A DNA stretch of 35,725 nucleotides from Microcoleus sp. FACHB-672 (GCF_014695725.1 NZ_JACJOU010000003.1:1-35725); one strand, 5' to 3'. Counted from the stretch's first letter, positions 1 through 8,480 are shown. Numbers and translations are program-made. Notes: generated by a model not told the origin, from the letters alone.

Positions 1-96
1 TCTGGAGTTGATGGTTTAATTAAACTAGCACTTCAATTAATGAATCTCGAACATCTCAAAAATTGGTTTACACATTGCTGCTACTGTACCTCATAG
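1..96 (+). CDS. Possible 3' end of a truncated gene
   Basis: Frame 1 is open from the window edge for 31 codons and stops at TAG (94-96); the other two forward frames stop within the first 20 bases. The readable peptide contains GLIKLALQLMNLEHLKNWF and is not recognised. If real, its 3' end would overlap the convergent GT8-like gene by 16 bp. So short a stretch can be open by chance, and the upstream sequence is missing, so this is only a candidate. Confidence 0.25.
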   Translation, partial: SGVDGLIKLALQLMNLEHLKNWFTHCCYCTS

Positions 97-995
97 ACTT
101 CGAATTTGCTGTATTTGCGCTGTAAATCCTCTTTTTGCAGCGCCAGTTCTGCCGTTAATCCCGTTAAACCCCAAGCATCCTTCATAAACTTGCGGCGAAA
201 GAAACTCATTGGCTCTGTATAAGTTTCAGAATTCGAAAAAATTGGTTTTGGCCCACACCAGTGAATAACATTTGCATCGTCATTTTGCACACTTGGCCCT
301 GTTTCAGTCACAGGAAAACGCTTTTTCACCTCTTCTTGATTAAAATCTGGAATTAGAAATTGGATATCTTCTTGTTTCAAACGCACTCTGCCTTCATCGG
401 CTGCCCGGAATATCATAAAATTCAAGAATCCCATATCGCCATATTTAAAGACATTCGGGTGCTTCTCGATGAAATCTAATATCTCGACATACTCCTCTAA
501 GCTGAAAATTCCTCTGGTTCCAAATAATACAGCGGGACAAACAAACGGACGGTTCCGCCAGTTAAAGCCAGGGAAATTTGCTTCAAAGACCGGCAGATCA
601 AAGAAATACTCAACAATTGCTTCTTCAGAATAATCGTAGCAAGGCTGATCAATAATCAAGTCGTAATCTTTAAAATTGGCATATTTAAGAACATTTCCCC
701 AAACTGCGACATCTGCATCAAGCACTAAAAAATGCTTCCAGGGACTCTCCCAGAATGCAATCATCCGAGTCGTTCCCCAACCAAAGCTTCTCTTTTTCAA
801 AACTTCATGGGTCATGTTCAGGCGATTAATCACTTTAACATCGTATGCCTTTTCTAACTCAGCCACAGAAAATGTACCATCAACCAACAGGCAAATCGGA
901 ACATCTCCCAAAAAGTATCGAATGCTAGCACAGACACCCTTGGCAAATAGATAGTCTTGGTCACAACAAATTACGATTACCCCAAAATCTTCCAT
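81..995 (-). CDS. GT8-like glycosyltransferase (GT-A fold)
   Basis: This 304-residue cytoplasmic protein probably transfers a sugar from a nucleotide-sugar donor. The N-terminus (VIVICCDQDYLFAKGVCASI) looks like the first strand and helix of a GT-A domain. The motif FLVLDADVAVW near residues 89-99 contains the metal-binding DxD (DAD). The late motif VIHWCGPKP resembles the HxxGxxKP element of family GT8. No signal peptide or membrane segment is visible. The start is an ATG at 993-995 with a weak AGG upstream. The gene is divergent from the GT2 gene at 1427 across about 430 bp and borders a run of other glycosyltransferases, which suggests a polysaccharide role. Donor and acceptor cannot be read from the sequence. 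The general class is fairly secure; the GT8 assignment is tentative. Confidence 0.7.
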   Translation of the reverse strand: MEDFGVIVICCDQDYLFAKGVCASIRYFLGDVPICLLVDGTFSVAELEKAYDVKVINRLNMTHEVLKKRSFGWGTTRMIAFWESPWKHFLVLDADVAVWGNVLKYANFKDYDLIIDQPCYDYSEEAIVEYFFDLPVFEANFPGFNWRNRPFVCPAVLFGTRGIFSLEEYVEILDFIEKHPNVFKYGDMGFLNFMIFRAADEGRVRLKQEDIQFLIPDFNQEEVKKRFPVTETGPSVQNDDANVIHWCGPKPIFSNSETYTEPMSFFRRKFMKDAWGLTGLTAELALQKEDLQRKYSKFEVYEVQ

Positions 996-1426
996 AGCCT
1001 GTTAACCCTAATTATTGAATGCACAATTAAGAAGCTGAAAGCCGGCTGAAAAGGTCGTTTTGAGACTTGAATTCAATCTTAGATTCAGCATAGCCTTAAA
1101 AAACTTGCTTCTCAGGGGAAAATACCCTGAATTTTGTTAGCAACAGCTCTGAAAACATAAGTAAACAACGCAAAAGCTCAAAAATCAAGGTAAAACTTTT
1201 TTTTACGCAACAAATTGCTTCAAAAATGTTAAATATTTTAATATTTTGATACAAGTCGCGCTTGCCCCTGTTTGAGAGTTGGTTTAAAACGAATCTTATA
1301 AAGTGTTTGTTAGGCTAAGCATCTGGGTATCATGTCGAACAGCCGGCTTTCAAAAGACTCCCGCGAAGTCACGATAGACTGAGAGACGGTAACGATTAAC
1401 AGCCAGAGGCAACTTTTTTTGAGCCA
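996..1426. other. Divergent intergenic region, possible promoter
   Basis: This gene-free stretch lies between two divergent glycosyltransferase genes and should hold promoters for both. It contains a short inverted repeat, TCAGGG (1112-1117) with CCCTGA (1125-1130), an AT-rich tract around 1195-1250 and a candidate forward promoter at 1272-1302. No open frame in it looks like a gene, and no RNA gene was recognised. Confidence 0.5.
1272..1302 (+). promoter_or_regulatory. Candidate promoter of the glycosyltransferase run
   Basis: TTGAGA (1272-1277) and TTATAA (1296-1301) are spaced by 18 bp and resemble sigma-70 -35 and -10 boxes. They lie about 125 bp before the GT2 start at 1427. This is pattern matching only, and other AT-rich hexamers nearby could serve instead. 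Confidence 0.3.
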
Positions 1427-2317
1427 ATGAAACACACTACTATCGCAGTCCTGATCACTTGTTTCAACCGCAAGCAGAAGACTTTAGGAAGTCTGGAGGC
1501 GCTGTTTAAGCAAGTTCTTCCTCCTGAAGTTTCCTTAAGCGTGTATCTTGTGGATGACGCAAGTACAGATGGCACAGCAGAGTCCGTACGCCAAGCCTAT
1601 TCTGCCGTTAAGATTCTTCACGGGGATGGAAATTTGTTTTGGAATGGCGGGATGCGGATGGCGTTTGAGGAGGCGATTAAGGAGGATTATGATTATTACC
1701 TCTGGCTCAATGATGACACCATCCTCGATCCAGAAGCGGTGAATGTGCTGCTGACAACCTCGAATCGGCTTGCCTCTGAGGGTGATACGGCAGCCGTGAT
1801 CGCCATCTCTACTCGCGATCCCGAAACCAGCGAATTTACCTATGGCGGGATGCTGCAAAGTCGTTGGTGGCATCCATTGAACTTAGATCCCCTGCCGCCC
1901 ACTCAAGAAGCACAGCCTTGTGACACGATATGCGGTAACTGTGTGCTGATTCCGCGCCAGGTGGTGGAAAGGGTGGGCAATTTAGATCCGGCTTTTGTCC
2001 ATTATGCCGGCGATTGGGACTACGGTTTGCGTGCGAAACAGCAAGGATGTACAGTCTGGATAGCTCCAGGCTATTTAGGAACGTGCTCGCAGAATCCGAA
2101 GCCGGCGGAAAGAACAGAGGTGCAACTGCGTCAGGAATTAAATAAAGTTGGTCAACCGAAAGGTTTAGCGCTTCAGGATGTTACCCTTCAACCGATGGAA
2201 GAGTGGAAGGTGCTGACTCAGCGGCATTGCGGTTTATTGTGGCCAATTTATTGGTTGCTTCCCTACCGGCGCGTATTGTGGATTTCTTTGCTAGGCGGGC
2301 TAAAAGGTAAAAAATAA
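1427..2317 (+). CDS. Family 2 glycosyltransferase (rhamnosyltransferase-like)
   Basis: This 296-residue inverting GT-A enzyme probably adds one sugar to a lipid-linked or surface polysaccharide on the cytoplasmic side of the membrane. The nucleotide-binding N-terminus VLITCFNRKQKTL is followed by YLVDDASTDGTAESV near residues 40-54, the GT2 hallmark. The metal-binding acidic motif is WLNDDTILDPEA near residues 93-104. GNCVLIPRQVVERVG and HYAGDWDYGLRAKQQG form the acceptor-side region, with the expected ED-like pair as GDWDY. The hydrophobic segment near residues 265-290 may touch the membrane. The start is ATG 1427; the SD is weak. Two GT4 genes follow on the same strand, consistent with co-expression. 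The exact sugar is unknown. Confidence 0.85.
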   Translation: MKHTTIAVLITCFNRKQKTLGSLEALFKQVLPPEVSLSVYLVDDASTDGTAESVRQAYSAVKILHGDGNLFWNGGMRMAFEEAIKEDYDYYLWLNDDTILDPEAVNVLLTTSNRLASEGDTAAVIAISTRDPETSEFTYGGMLQSRWWHPLNLDPLPPTQEAQPCDTICGNCVLIPRQVVERVGNLDPAFVHYAGDWDYGLRAKQQGCTVWIAPGYLGTCSQNPKPAERTEVQLRQELNKVGQPKGLALQDVTLQPMEEWKVLTQRHCGLLWPIYWLLPYRRVLWISLLGGLKGKK

Positions 2318-2363
2318 CCCGTAAAAAGGCAAAAAATAGAAAAATTTGCTTGAGCGTTTTACC
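2301..2363 (+). terminator. Weak hairpin with T-run after the GT2 gene
   Basis: TAAAAGGTAAAA at the very end of the GT2 gene can pair with GTTTTACCTTTT about 45 bases later, which runs into a T-rich tract. The loop is long and the stem is AT-rich, so it would be a weak or partial terminator at best. The next gene begins at 2405 with AAGGAA as its ribosome binding site. Confidence 0.25.
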
Positions 2364-2404
2364 TTTTTTCGCGCTTTCTGCTTGTTGTTTTTAAGGAAAC
2401 AGTA

Positions 2405-3556
2405 ATGAACGATCTTCGTATCGCTTGGCTTGTCCCAGAAGTTGAACTAGGGGCATATTGGCAGCCGGTTTTGAAAGAGTTTACGAAAGTCTTTAAAAAT
2501 ACCGTTTTTTATACGGGTCGTGTTTGGCCTGGATTCGATCCTACAGCCCCCGGTGCTTCTGCTATTCAGTTAGTAGGCGAAACAAAATTTGTTGAAACGG
2601 AGAAAATTGATACGGGTTACAATCGCGGCTTTATCGTGGTCTCGCCCAGTATTGTGGGTTATTTGCTGAAGTTTAAGCCACAGGTAGTGTTTCCCCAGGC
2701 TTTTTCTTTATGGACAGTTCTGACGGTGCTATTAAAACCTGTTGGCGGCTGGCGGATTGCAATTATTTATGATGGGAGTTCTCCAAATACAGATTTTCGA
2801 GATTCCGGATTCCGAACCATTGTACGGCGAAATCTGGCCCGCTTTGCGGATGCGTTTGTTGCCAACAGTGAAGCCGGTAAAAAGTATTTAATTGAAGTTC
2901 TCAAAGTGCCAGAACGTAAAATTTTCAAGAGAACGTACCTGGTTCCCGATGCGGAAGCTTTGCTCAAACGCATGGCAACAACTGAGTTGCCAGAACTTAA
3001 CTTACAGCATCCTACTTTTCTGTATGTGGGACGAATTACCCAAAGAAAAGGGTTGAAAACGCTTTTGGAAGCTTGTTCAATTTTAAAAAGTCAGGGATAC
3101 CGAAATTATACGTTGCTGATTGTAGGCCGGGGCGATCAGCAAGAGGAACTCGAGGCCTTTATTAAGGAGCGTAATTTTGAAGAACAGGTAAAGTGGATTG
3201 GATGGGTTGAGTATGGTAAATTGGGAGCGTATTTTAGCAAAGCTGATATTTTTGTTTTTCCCACTTATGAGGATGTCTGGGGAATGGTGGTTCCTGAAGC
3301 GATGGTTTTTGGCAAACCAATCTTGTGTTCAAATGGAGCCGCTTCCTATGAACTGATTGCTGAAGGAGAAAATGGCTATATTTTTGACCCCCACGATCCT
3401 CAACAATTGGCTGAGCAAATGCGCCGGCTGCTAGATAATCCTGATTTAATTGCTTCTATGGGCAAGCGATCACAGGAGTTAATTGCCAAAACAAATCCGC
3501 AAGCAGCGGCAGAAGCCTACATAGAAGTGGCATCTTTTATTATGGGCAAGCGCTGA
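2405..3556 (+). CDS. Family 4 glycosyltransferase
   Basis: This 383-residue retaining GT-B enzyme is likely cytoplasmic or peripheral to the membrane. The C-terminal half carries the GT4 signature: LYVGRITQRKGLKTLLEA near residues 201-219, a nucleotide-binding strand LLIVGRGDQQEELEAF, and the EX7E region FPTYEDVWGMVVPEAMVFGKP near residues 290-310, followed by GENGYIFDPHDPQQLAEQM. The N-terminal half is the acceptor domain and contains VAN-SEAGKKYL after a hydrophobic stretch. The start is ATG 2405 with AAGGAA about 6 bases upstream. It lies 87 bp after the GT2 gene and 112 bp before another GT4 gene. The role is probably exopolysaccharide or lipopolysaccharide assembly; linkage and sugar are unknown. 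Confidence 0.88.
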   Translation: MNDLRIAWLVPEVELGAYWQPVLKEFTKVFKNTVFYTGRVWPGFDPTAPGASAIQLVGETKFVETEKIDTGYNRGFIVVSPSIVGYLLKFKPQVVFPQAFSLWTVLTVLLKPVGGWRIAIIYDGSSPNTDFRDSGFRTIVRRNLARFADAFVANSEAGKKYLIEVLKVPERKIFKRTYLVPDAEALLKRMATTELPELNLQHPTFLYVGRITQRKGLKTLLEACSILKSQGYRNYTLLIVGRGDQQEELEAFIKERNFEEQVKWIGWVEYGKLGAYFSKADIFVFPTYEDVWGMVVPEAMVFGKPILCSNGAASYELIAEGENGYIFDPHDPQQLAEQMRRLLDNPDLIASMGKRSQELIAKTNPQAAAEAYIEVASFIMGKR

Positions 3557-3668
3557 TAAGTTTGAGGCAAAACCTACCTTAAGGTATTAATCGGGTAACT
3601 GAGTAATACGCCGAGATACGTCAGCGCCGGCTTCCTTTAAAACTTTATTAAACTGAGGTGTTTTGCCT

Positions 3669-4913
3669 ATGAAGGTTCTTCTATCTGCCTTCGCCTGCGA
3701 ACCTGGACTTGGCTCTGAGGAAGGGGTGGGCTGGAATATGGTTTTGCAGGCGGCAAAATACCATGAAGTTTGGGTTTTTACTCGAACGTTTTGCCGGCCA
3801 TTTATTGAAGCGGAATTAGCTAAAAATCCGGTTCCAAATTTGCACTTTATCTATTTCGATCCTTTTGGTTGGAGCGAAGATTGGAAAGGCCGGCAGGGGT
3901 TGCTACAATTCCATTATTACCTGTGGCAAATTTGGGCTTATTTTGTGGCACGCAAGCTGCATCGTGAGGTGGATTTTGACATAATCCGTCACGTCACTTA
4001 TGTCAAACACTGGTCACCAAGCTTCTTGGCGCTGCTGCCGGTGCCCTTTATTTGGGGTCCGGTAGGCGGTGCGGAGTCTGCCCCCAAAACCTTTTGGAAC
4101 GAATACAGCCGGCGGGGAAAGATTTACGAAACTCTGCGACAAATTGCTCAAGGAGTGGGTGAACGCGATCCGTTTACCGCTTTGACAGCGCGGCGTAGTG
4201 CTATGGCGCTAGCAACCACAGAAGAGACGGCGCAACGGCTGCGTTGGATGAAGGCAAAGAACGTTCAGGTGTTTTCTCAGGTGGGTTTGTCTGAGGCAGA
4301 AATCAGCCAAATGGCGGAATATGCCGTTGATCTACAAAGCCCGGTACGTTTCATTAGTGTAGGCCGGCTCTTACACTGGAAGGGCGTGCAACTCAGCCTC
4401 AGAGCCTTTGCTTTAGCTAACCTGGAAGGCGTTGAGTTATGGATCGTCGGCGATGGACCAGAACGAAGCCGTTTAGAAGCATTAGCCGGCGAGTTGGGAA
4501 TCGCGGACAAAGTTCAGTTTTGGGGCGCTTTACCGCGCAACCAAACACTGCAAAAGATGGGGGAATGTCATGCCCTACTTCACCCCAGTTTGCATGAATC
4601 TGGAGGGTTTGTCTGCGCGGAAATGATGGCGCTAGGCCGTCCTGTGATCTGCTTGGATTTGGGAGGACCGGCCACTCAGGTGACAAATGAAACCGGCATT
4701 AAAGTGCCGGCTGTCGATCCCGAAAAGGCTGTTAAAGGTCTTGCTGACGCGATATCTCGTTTAGTCGGCGATCAGGCGCTGCGAGAACGCATGGGACAGG
4801 CGGGGCAAAAGCGGCTGAAAGAGGTGTTTGATTGGGATGTCAAGGGTGAATTTTTTGCCCGACTGTGTGAAAACGTTCTCGCCCAAAATAAAACCCTGCG
4901 TGGGGGCAAATAA
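3669..4913 (+). CDS. Family 4 glycosyltransferase
   Basis: This 414-residue GT-B glycosyltransferase begins MKVLLSAFACEPGLGSEEGVGW, an N-terminus seen in GT4 enzymes of bacterial polysaccharide clusters. The donor domain shows FISVGRLLHWKGVQLSLRAF near residues 228-247, LWIVGDGPERSRLEALAGEL, and HPSLHESGGFVCAEMMALG near residues 305-323, with the two EX7E glutamates in HESGGFVCAE. I chose ATG 3669 over the TTG at 3663 because GAGGTG at 3655-3660 is well placed before the ATG. It is the last of three glycosyltransferases on this strand and ends just before a long inverted repeat that probably stops transcription. It shares only family-level features with the preceding GT4. Substrate unknown. 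Confidence 0.88.
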   Translation: MKVLLSAFACEPGLGSEEGVGWNMVLQAAKYHEVWVFTRTFCRPFIEAELAKNPVPNLHFIYFDPFGWSEDWKGRQGLLQFHYYLWQIWAYFVARKLHREVDFDIIRHVTYVKHWSPSFLALLPVPFIWGPVGGAESAPKTFWNEYSRRGKIYETLRQIAQGVGERDPFTALTARRSAMALATTEETAQRLRWMKAKNVQVFSQVGLSEAEISQMAEYAVDLQSPVRFISVGRLLHWKGVQLSLRAFALANLEGVELWIVGDGPERSRLEALAGELGIADKVQFWGALPRNQTLQKMGECHALLHPSLHESGGFVCAEMMALGRPVICLDLGGPATQVTNETGIKVPAVDPEKAVKGLADAISRLVGDQALRERMGQAGQKRLKEVFDWDVKGEFFARLCENVLAQNKTLRGGK

Positions 4914-4919
4914 TATTGA

Positions 4920-5010
4920 GATTTTTAACCACAGATGATAGCGCAGCGGGTTACAGGCATACACAGATAGCTTTCAAGTTTCATCTGCGGTAATCTGTGG
5001 TTAAAAAATC
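4920..5010. repeat. Long inverted repeat, ATCTGTGGTT type, likely bidirectional terminator
   Basis: GATTTTTAACCACAGAT (4920-4936) pairs with ATCTGTGGTTAAAAAATC (4993-5010) with a single-base bulge. The 56-base interior carries degenerate CAGAT and CATCTGCGG units that can pair further. It sits between two convergent genes and has A/T runs on both flanks, as expected for a terminator that works in both directions. Two related copies lie between gyrA and lnt (21019-21074 and 21101-21185), so it belongs to a dispersed family. Confidence 0.7.
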
Positions 5011-5085
5011 AAAATCCCCCACCTAACGAAAGAATAAATAACCCTAATTTATCCTTTGTCCTTAACTTTTGAACAAAAACAAACG

Positions 5086-5892
5086 TCAACCGTAACGCAT
5101 TTCTTGAGCCGGCGGAGTGCCTTCTATGCGCTCAAAATCCCGCAATTTTAGTGCCTGTAAAGTACACAGCCAAATATAAAGCGGGTTTAAGAACATATAT
5201 CGTTTCCAAAGACGCTTTGGTTCTTGCAGTAGCCGATAGAACCATTCCAGCCCTATTTGGGAGAGAAACTCTGGGGCTTTAGACAAAGTGCCGGCATGGA
5301 AATCAAACGCTGCGCCGACAGCCATGACTGGCATCGAAAGTTCATCAGCATATTCATAAGCCCACACTTCTTGCCGGGGGCATCCTAGCCCAACAAAAGT
5401 AATGGCCGCCCCACTCTGGTGAATCTGTTCAACTATCTCCTTTTTCTCTTCACTAGAAACTTGCCGGAATCGAGAAGGCTGAGAACCGGCAATGATCAGT
5501 TTAGGAAAGTGGGTACACAGATTGCGTGATAAATCTTCCAGCACAGAAGGCTTGCTGCCATACAAATAAATCGGCAGTCCTTCTTTTGCTGCGTGATCAC
5601 AAACCAGCAGCATTGTTGTCGGGCCACAGACTCGATCAGGTAGGCGGGTCTTGTAAAGTAAATTTAAAGCCCATCGTACCGGCTGTCCATCTGGCAAAAT
5701 CAGATCCAGATGATTGAGCCGGTAGCGATGAATTTCATCAAGCACCCCAGTCATCACCCCGTGAACAGCTAAAGCTGAAACGGCCATTCTCTTGCGTTCA
5801 TGGGCCGCTGTAATAATTGTCTTAACAGCAGCTTCGTAATCTAAAGCATTGACCCAAACGCCAAGGAGATTTTTTTTTCCTCGATCTATCAT
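5086..5892 (-). CDS. WecG/TagA/CpsF family glycosyltransferase
   Basis: This 268-residue GT26-family enzyme would transfer an N-acetylhexosamine-type sugar to a polyprenyl-linked acceptor during teichoic-acid-, ECA- or capsule-like polymer assembly. Family landmarks in order are LLGVWVNALDYEAAV (residues 9-23), LDLILPDGQPVRWAL with the conserved DG, LYGSKPSVLEDL, AGSQPSRFR, ITFVGLGCPRQEVWAYEY and AVGAAFDFHAGTLSKAP, then GLEWFYRLLQEPKRLWKRY near the C-terminus. That basic, aromatic tail is the usual membrane-contacting part. Length is normal for the family. The start ATG (5890-5892) has GAGGTG a few bases upstream. It lies 160 bp downstream of the epimerase on the same strand and converges on the GT4 gene, supporting one polysaccharide block. 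Confidence 0.88.
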   Translation of the reverse strand: MIDRGKKNLLGVWVNALDYEAAVKTIITAAHERKRMAVSALAVHGVMTGVLDEIHRYRLNHLDLILPDGQPVRWALNLLYKTRLPDRVCGPTTMLLVCDHAAKEGLPIYLYGSKPSVLEDLSRNLCTHFPKLIIAGSQPSRFRQVSSEEKKEIVEQIHQSGAAITFVGLGCPRQEVWAYEYADELSMPVMAVGAAFDFHAGTLSKAPEFLSQIGLEWFYRLLQEPKRLWKRYMFLNPLYIWLCTLQALKLRDFERIEGTPPAQEMRYG

Positions 5893-6052
5893 TAGAACAC
5901 CTCAGTTGGCCAAAGTTCACGGTTAACTTGGTAGATGTCCTGCCCGATCTGCTAAAAATGTGACGGTCAGCACAGAGAGCCTCATTTTTCACAACAGGTG
6001 GCTGACTTGCATCTATCCTTGAAAGGAATTTAACTGGCAGAATTCGTAATAA

Positions 6053-7129
6053 TCAGACGGACTCTTGCGGCCAGCGTTCCTTGTTGAACTCGTAGATTTC
6101 TTGTAATATTTGACGAACGTTATACTGCATTTGCCAGTTGGGATAGTGCTTGCTGAACTTACTATTATCGCTGATCCACCAAATGTGATCGCCAATGCGA
6201 TTATTATCAGCATAATTCCAATTTAGCTTCCGACCGGCAATCTCCTCACATATTTGAATACCTTCCAACATTGAGCAGTTGCTATTCCGACCGCCGCCGG
6301 TATTGTAAACTTCTGCAACGCGAGGGGCTTTGAAAAACTCATAGAATGCCCGAATCAAGTCGGCGCTATGAATATTGTCGCGAACTTGTTTGCCTTTATA
6401 GCCATTAACTGTATAAGGCTTACCTGTAACTGTACACTTCATCAAGTAAGCAAGAAAACCGTGTAATTGCGTACCGGAATGCTTGGGTCCGGTGAGGCAA
6501 CCGCCGCGAAAACAAGCGGTTTTCATTTGAAAGTAGCGTCCGTATTCCTGTACTAAAACGTCAGCCGCTACCTTCGATGCACCAAACAAACTGTGCAGTG
6601 TATGGTCGATTGACATATCTTCGCGGATACCAGGTTCGTAAGTGTGACCTGGTTCGATTTCCCAGCGATATTCTTTTTCAACCAAAGGTAAGCGATTAGG
6701 TGTATCGCCATAAACTTTGTTGGTTGAGGTAAAGATAAAAACCGCGTCTGGTGCGTGAAGGCGAGTCGCTTCCAGCAGATGCAGTGTGCCATTTGCATTC
6801 ACGGTAAAATCAGTTAATGGCTCACGCGCTGCCCAGTCATGGGAAGGTTGGGCTGCTGTATGAATGACTAAAGCTATCTCTGAACCATATTCTTTAAATA
6901 GCTTGGTAATTGCTTCAAAATCCCGAATATCTATTTCTACATGGCGATAGTGGGAACCTAAAGACTCTTCCAGCCGCTGCCGGTTCCAACTTGTAGAAGC
7001 CTCCTCACCAAAGAAGACACTACGCATATTATTGTCAATTCCAACCACGTCTAAGCCTTGTTTGGCAAAGAAGGCAGAGGCTTCAGAACCAATTAGGCCG
7101 GCAGAGCCGGTGATAATAGCAATGCTCAC
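6053..7129 (-). CDS. SDR-family NAD-dependent epimerase, CDP-paratose 2-epimerase-like
   Basis: This 358-residue extended SDR enzyme probably converts a nucleotide sugar for surface polysaccharide synthesis. TGSAGLIG (residues 7-14) is the Rossmann dinucleotide loop, and the acidic IDNN at 31-34 selects [14 protein letters not shown] and [16 protein letters not shown] match the RfbE/tyvelose-epimerase branch. [12 protein letters not shown] and [13 protein letters not shown] form the sugar-nucleotide part. The usual YxxxK is FGASK here (Phe182, Lys186), so the general-acid tyrosine is absent at that position. The start is GTG (7127-7129) preceded by GGGAAGTGA. An 8-bp hairpin at 7179-7199 lies in its probable leader. 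It is followed by the WecG-like gene. Family membership is firm; the exact reaction is uncertain because of the Phe. Confidence 0.82.
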   Translation of the reverse strand: MSIAIITGSAGLIGSEASAFFAKQGLDVVGIDNNMRSVFFGEEASTSWNRQRLEESLGSHYRHVEIDIRDFEAITKLFKEYGSEIALVIHTAAQPSHDWAAREPLTDFTVNANGTLHLLEATRLHAPDAVFIFTSTNKVYGDTPNRLPLVEKEYRWEIEPGHTYEPGIREDMSIDHTLHSLFGASKVAADVLVQEYGRYFQMKTACFRGGCLTGPKHSGTQLHGFLAYLMKCTVTGKPYTVNGYKGKQVRDNIHSADLIRAFYEFFKAPRVAEVYNTGGGRNSNCSMLEGIQICEEIAGRKLNWNYADNNRIGDHIWWISDNSKFSKHYPNWQMQYNVRQILQEIYEFNKERWPQESV

Positions 7130-8001
7130 AGTTCACTTCCCGAAAAAATAAAGGTTTTGAGTTTAAATATATCCTCAGTCTTGCGCTTGTGGCGCAAGAT
7201 GCTTCACCCAGCGTTGGGCGATATTGCAGATGCACTCCTGCCAGCCTTTGAAATTTGGGCAAACACAGGGCGGCTACTTATTTTACCCAGTTTTAACCGG
7301 CTTGTATCTTACCTTGTCTAACGATGCACGATTGAGTTTTTCCAAGTGCCTGCTGCTAACCCCAGTTGTGGCTTTGTTCGCGGTTTCTAATAGACGATCA
7401 AATTTTAAGCCGGCAGACTGAGCAGACAAGTTGAAGGAAAAAGCGCTCAGGTTGCAACTTATGTTTTCTATAGTTTATACGACTGACTCCACTTCCTATT
7501 GCGTATTTCAATAAAGCAGGAAGGAGACAGAATGACACATTCGTGTAGATTTGTGTGCCGGCATGAAGTTGCAGTTTGAGGGGTCGGCTTTGATAGAGGG
7601 GTTGTCGTCAAGTTAATCGCCAAGCCAAATGCGCTCGTAAAGTTTTGTGATGGAGGATGATTCTTGCCGGCATAAATTTGCTGGGCCAATCCTCACTTGC
7701 AGCCGGCGGGAACAGCACACACTGCTCATCGTGGCCAGATTTAGCGTCACGATTCCAGGCAAAACAGAGCCGGTGAGGGGTTTTCACAAACTCGATTGAG
7801 GATTCGCGCCTTAGGTATCGCTTTGGTTAAAGCAGCCGGGAAGGAGATGCTAGAGGAAAAAATTTGCTTGAGCTAAATAGATTACAACCGACTCTGACCT
7901 ATAGGGTTGACGCACACGTATAGAGCCAATCACTGGAGACAAAAGCAAACCTGTTAGAGAATCACCGGCTGTTAAATTCTGATGCGGTAGCATTGCCGGT
8001 T
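7130..8001. other. Gene-poor interval of about 870 bp
   Basis: No convincing gene was found. The longest open frames (about 65 and 73 codons, opposite strands) have low-complexity or unlikely compositions and no ribosome binding site. A 49-codon frame beginning near 7650 is equally unsupported. The interval contains several GCCGGC sites and a hairpin at 7179-7199, and should include the promoter of the epimerase. No tRNA, transposase remnant or riboswitch was recognised. Confidence 0.55.
7179..7199 (-). promoter_or_regulatory. Hairpin in the epimerase leader
   Basis: TCTTGCGC (7179-7186) and GCGCAAGA (7192-7199) are perfect inverted repeats with a 5-base loop. The hairpin lies about 50 bases before the GTG start of the epimerase and is not followed by a T-run in that direction. 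It could be an operator or a leader stem. Function not known. Confidence 0.4.
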
Positions 8002-8367
8002 TTAGCGAGTCAGAATCGCTGTTCTCGCCTCTACATTCATCAACAGTTTGCCCTGTGCGTCAACACTAAAGTCTTTCCCTGGAGTCAACCCTTTGTCAAT
8101 TAACCGCTTATATGCCGCAACTGAAGTGATTCTTTGGACTTCGAGCATCACATCGGCAGGAATGATATTTTCGATGGCCCAGAAAACTGAGTCTGTGTCA
8201 GACCAGAAAAGCAATCGCTCAACACTAATGATTGTTAAGCCAGCAACCTCTTCCAGCGTCAACTCGGTTCTTAGGTAGTTAATTAAGTCTTTCCCTAGCT
8301 GGCTATTGCGGGTTCTCAAGGTCAAAACCATTTTTGCCGTTTCTCTTTCTAGCTCTAATAAGTTCAT
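8002..8367 (-). CDS. Conserved-looking hypothetical protein
   Basis: This is a soluble protein of about 121 residues that I do not recognise. It begins MNLLELERETAKMVLTLRTR, is rich in Leu and charged residues in its first half (mostly helical by eye), and ends with a possible beta segment, DFSVDAQGKLLMNVEARTAI. No signal peptide, membrane segment or cysteine cluster is present. I chose the ATG at 8365-8367; the frame extends upstream to a TTG at 8406, but a candidate -10 box (TATACT, 8415-8420 on the complement) would make that start leaderless. There is no clear SD. A pair of direct repeats lies just upstream of the -10. Balanced composition over the full length supports a real gene. Function unknown. 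Confidence 0.6.
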   Translation of the reverse strand: MNLLELERETAKMVLTLRTRNSQLGKDLINYLRTELTLEEVAGLTIISVERLLFWSDTDSVFWAIENIIPADVMLEVQRITSVAAYKRLIDKGLTPGKDFSVDAQGKLLMNVEARTAILTR

Positions 8368-8414
8368 ATTTAGGTGGTGGGTTTTCTTACTGGGGCGGGA
8401 TTGCAATTTTGCTA

Positions 8415-8460
8415 AGTATACCTAAAGGATGAGATAAATACATCCTAAGGAAGAGATAAA
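8415..8460 (-). promoter_or_regulatory. Candidate promoter with two direct-repeat operator sites
   Basis: Read on the minus strand, two imperfect copies of TTTATCTCWTCCTTWAGG occur at 8444-8460 and 8421-8438. Their start-to-start spacing is 22-23 bp, about two helical turns. They are followed directly by TATACT (8415-8420), a good -10 hexamer. A start near 8408 would give a leader of about 40 bases before the ATG at 8367. The layout fits a dimeric activator or repressor binding over the -35 region. No known regulator site was recognised. Confidence 0.45.
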
Positions 8461-8480
8461 ATCTTTACGTTTTTTTAACA

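Noticed and set aside
7224-7421. 65-codon forward frame in the 7.1-8.0 kb gap
   Set aside because: No ribosome binding site, unlikely composition and no recognisable motif.
7468-7689. 73-codon reverse frame in the same gap
   Set aside because: Low-complexity Thr/Pro/Ser composition, no SD and no family resemblance.
7648-7800. 49-codon forward frame beginning MEDDSCRHKF
   Set aside because: Short, no SD, and no support beyond being open.
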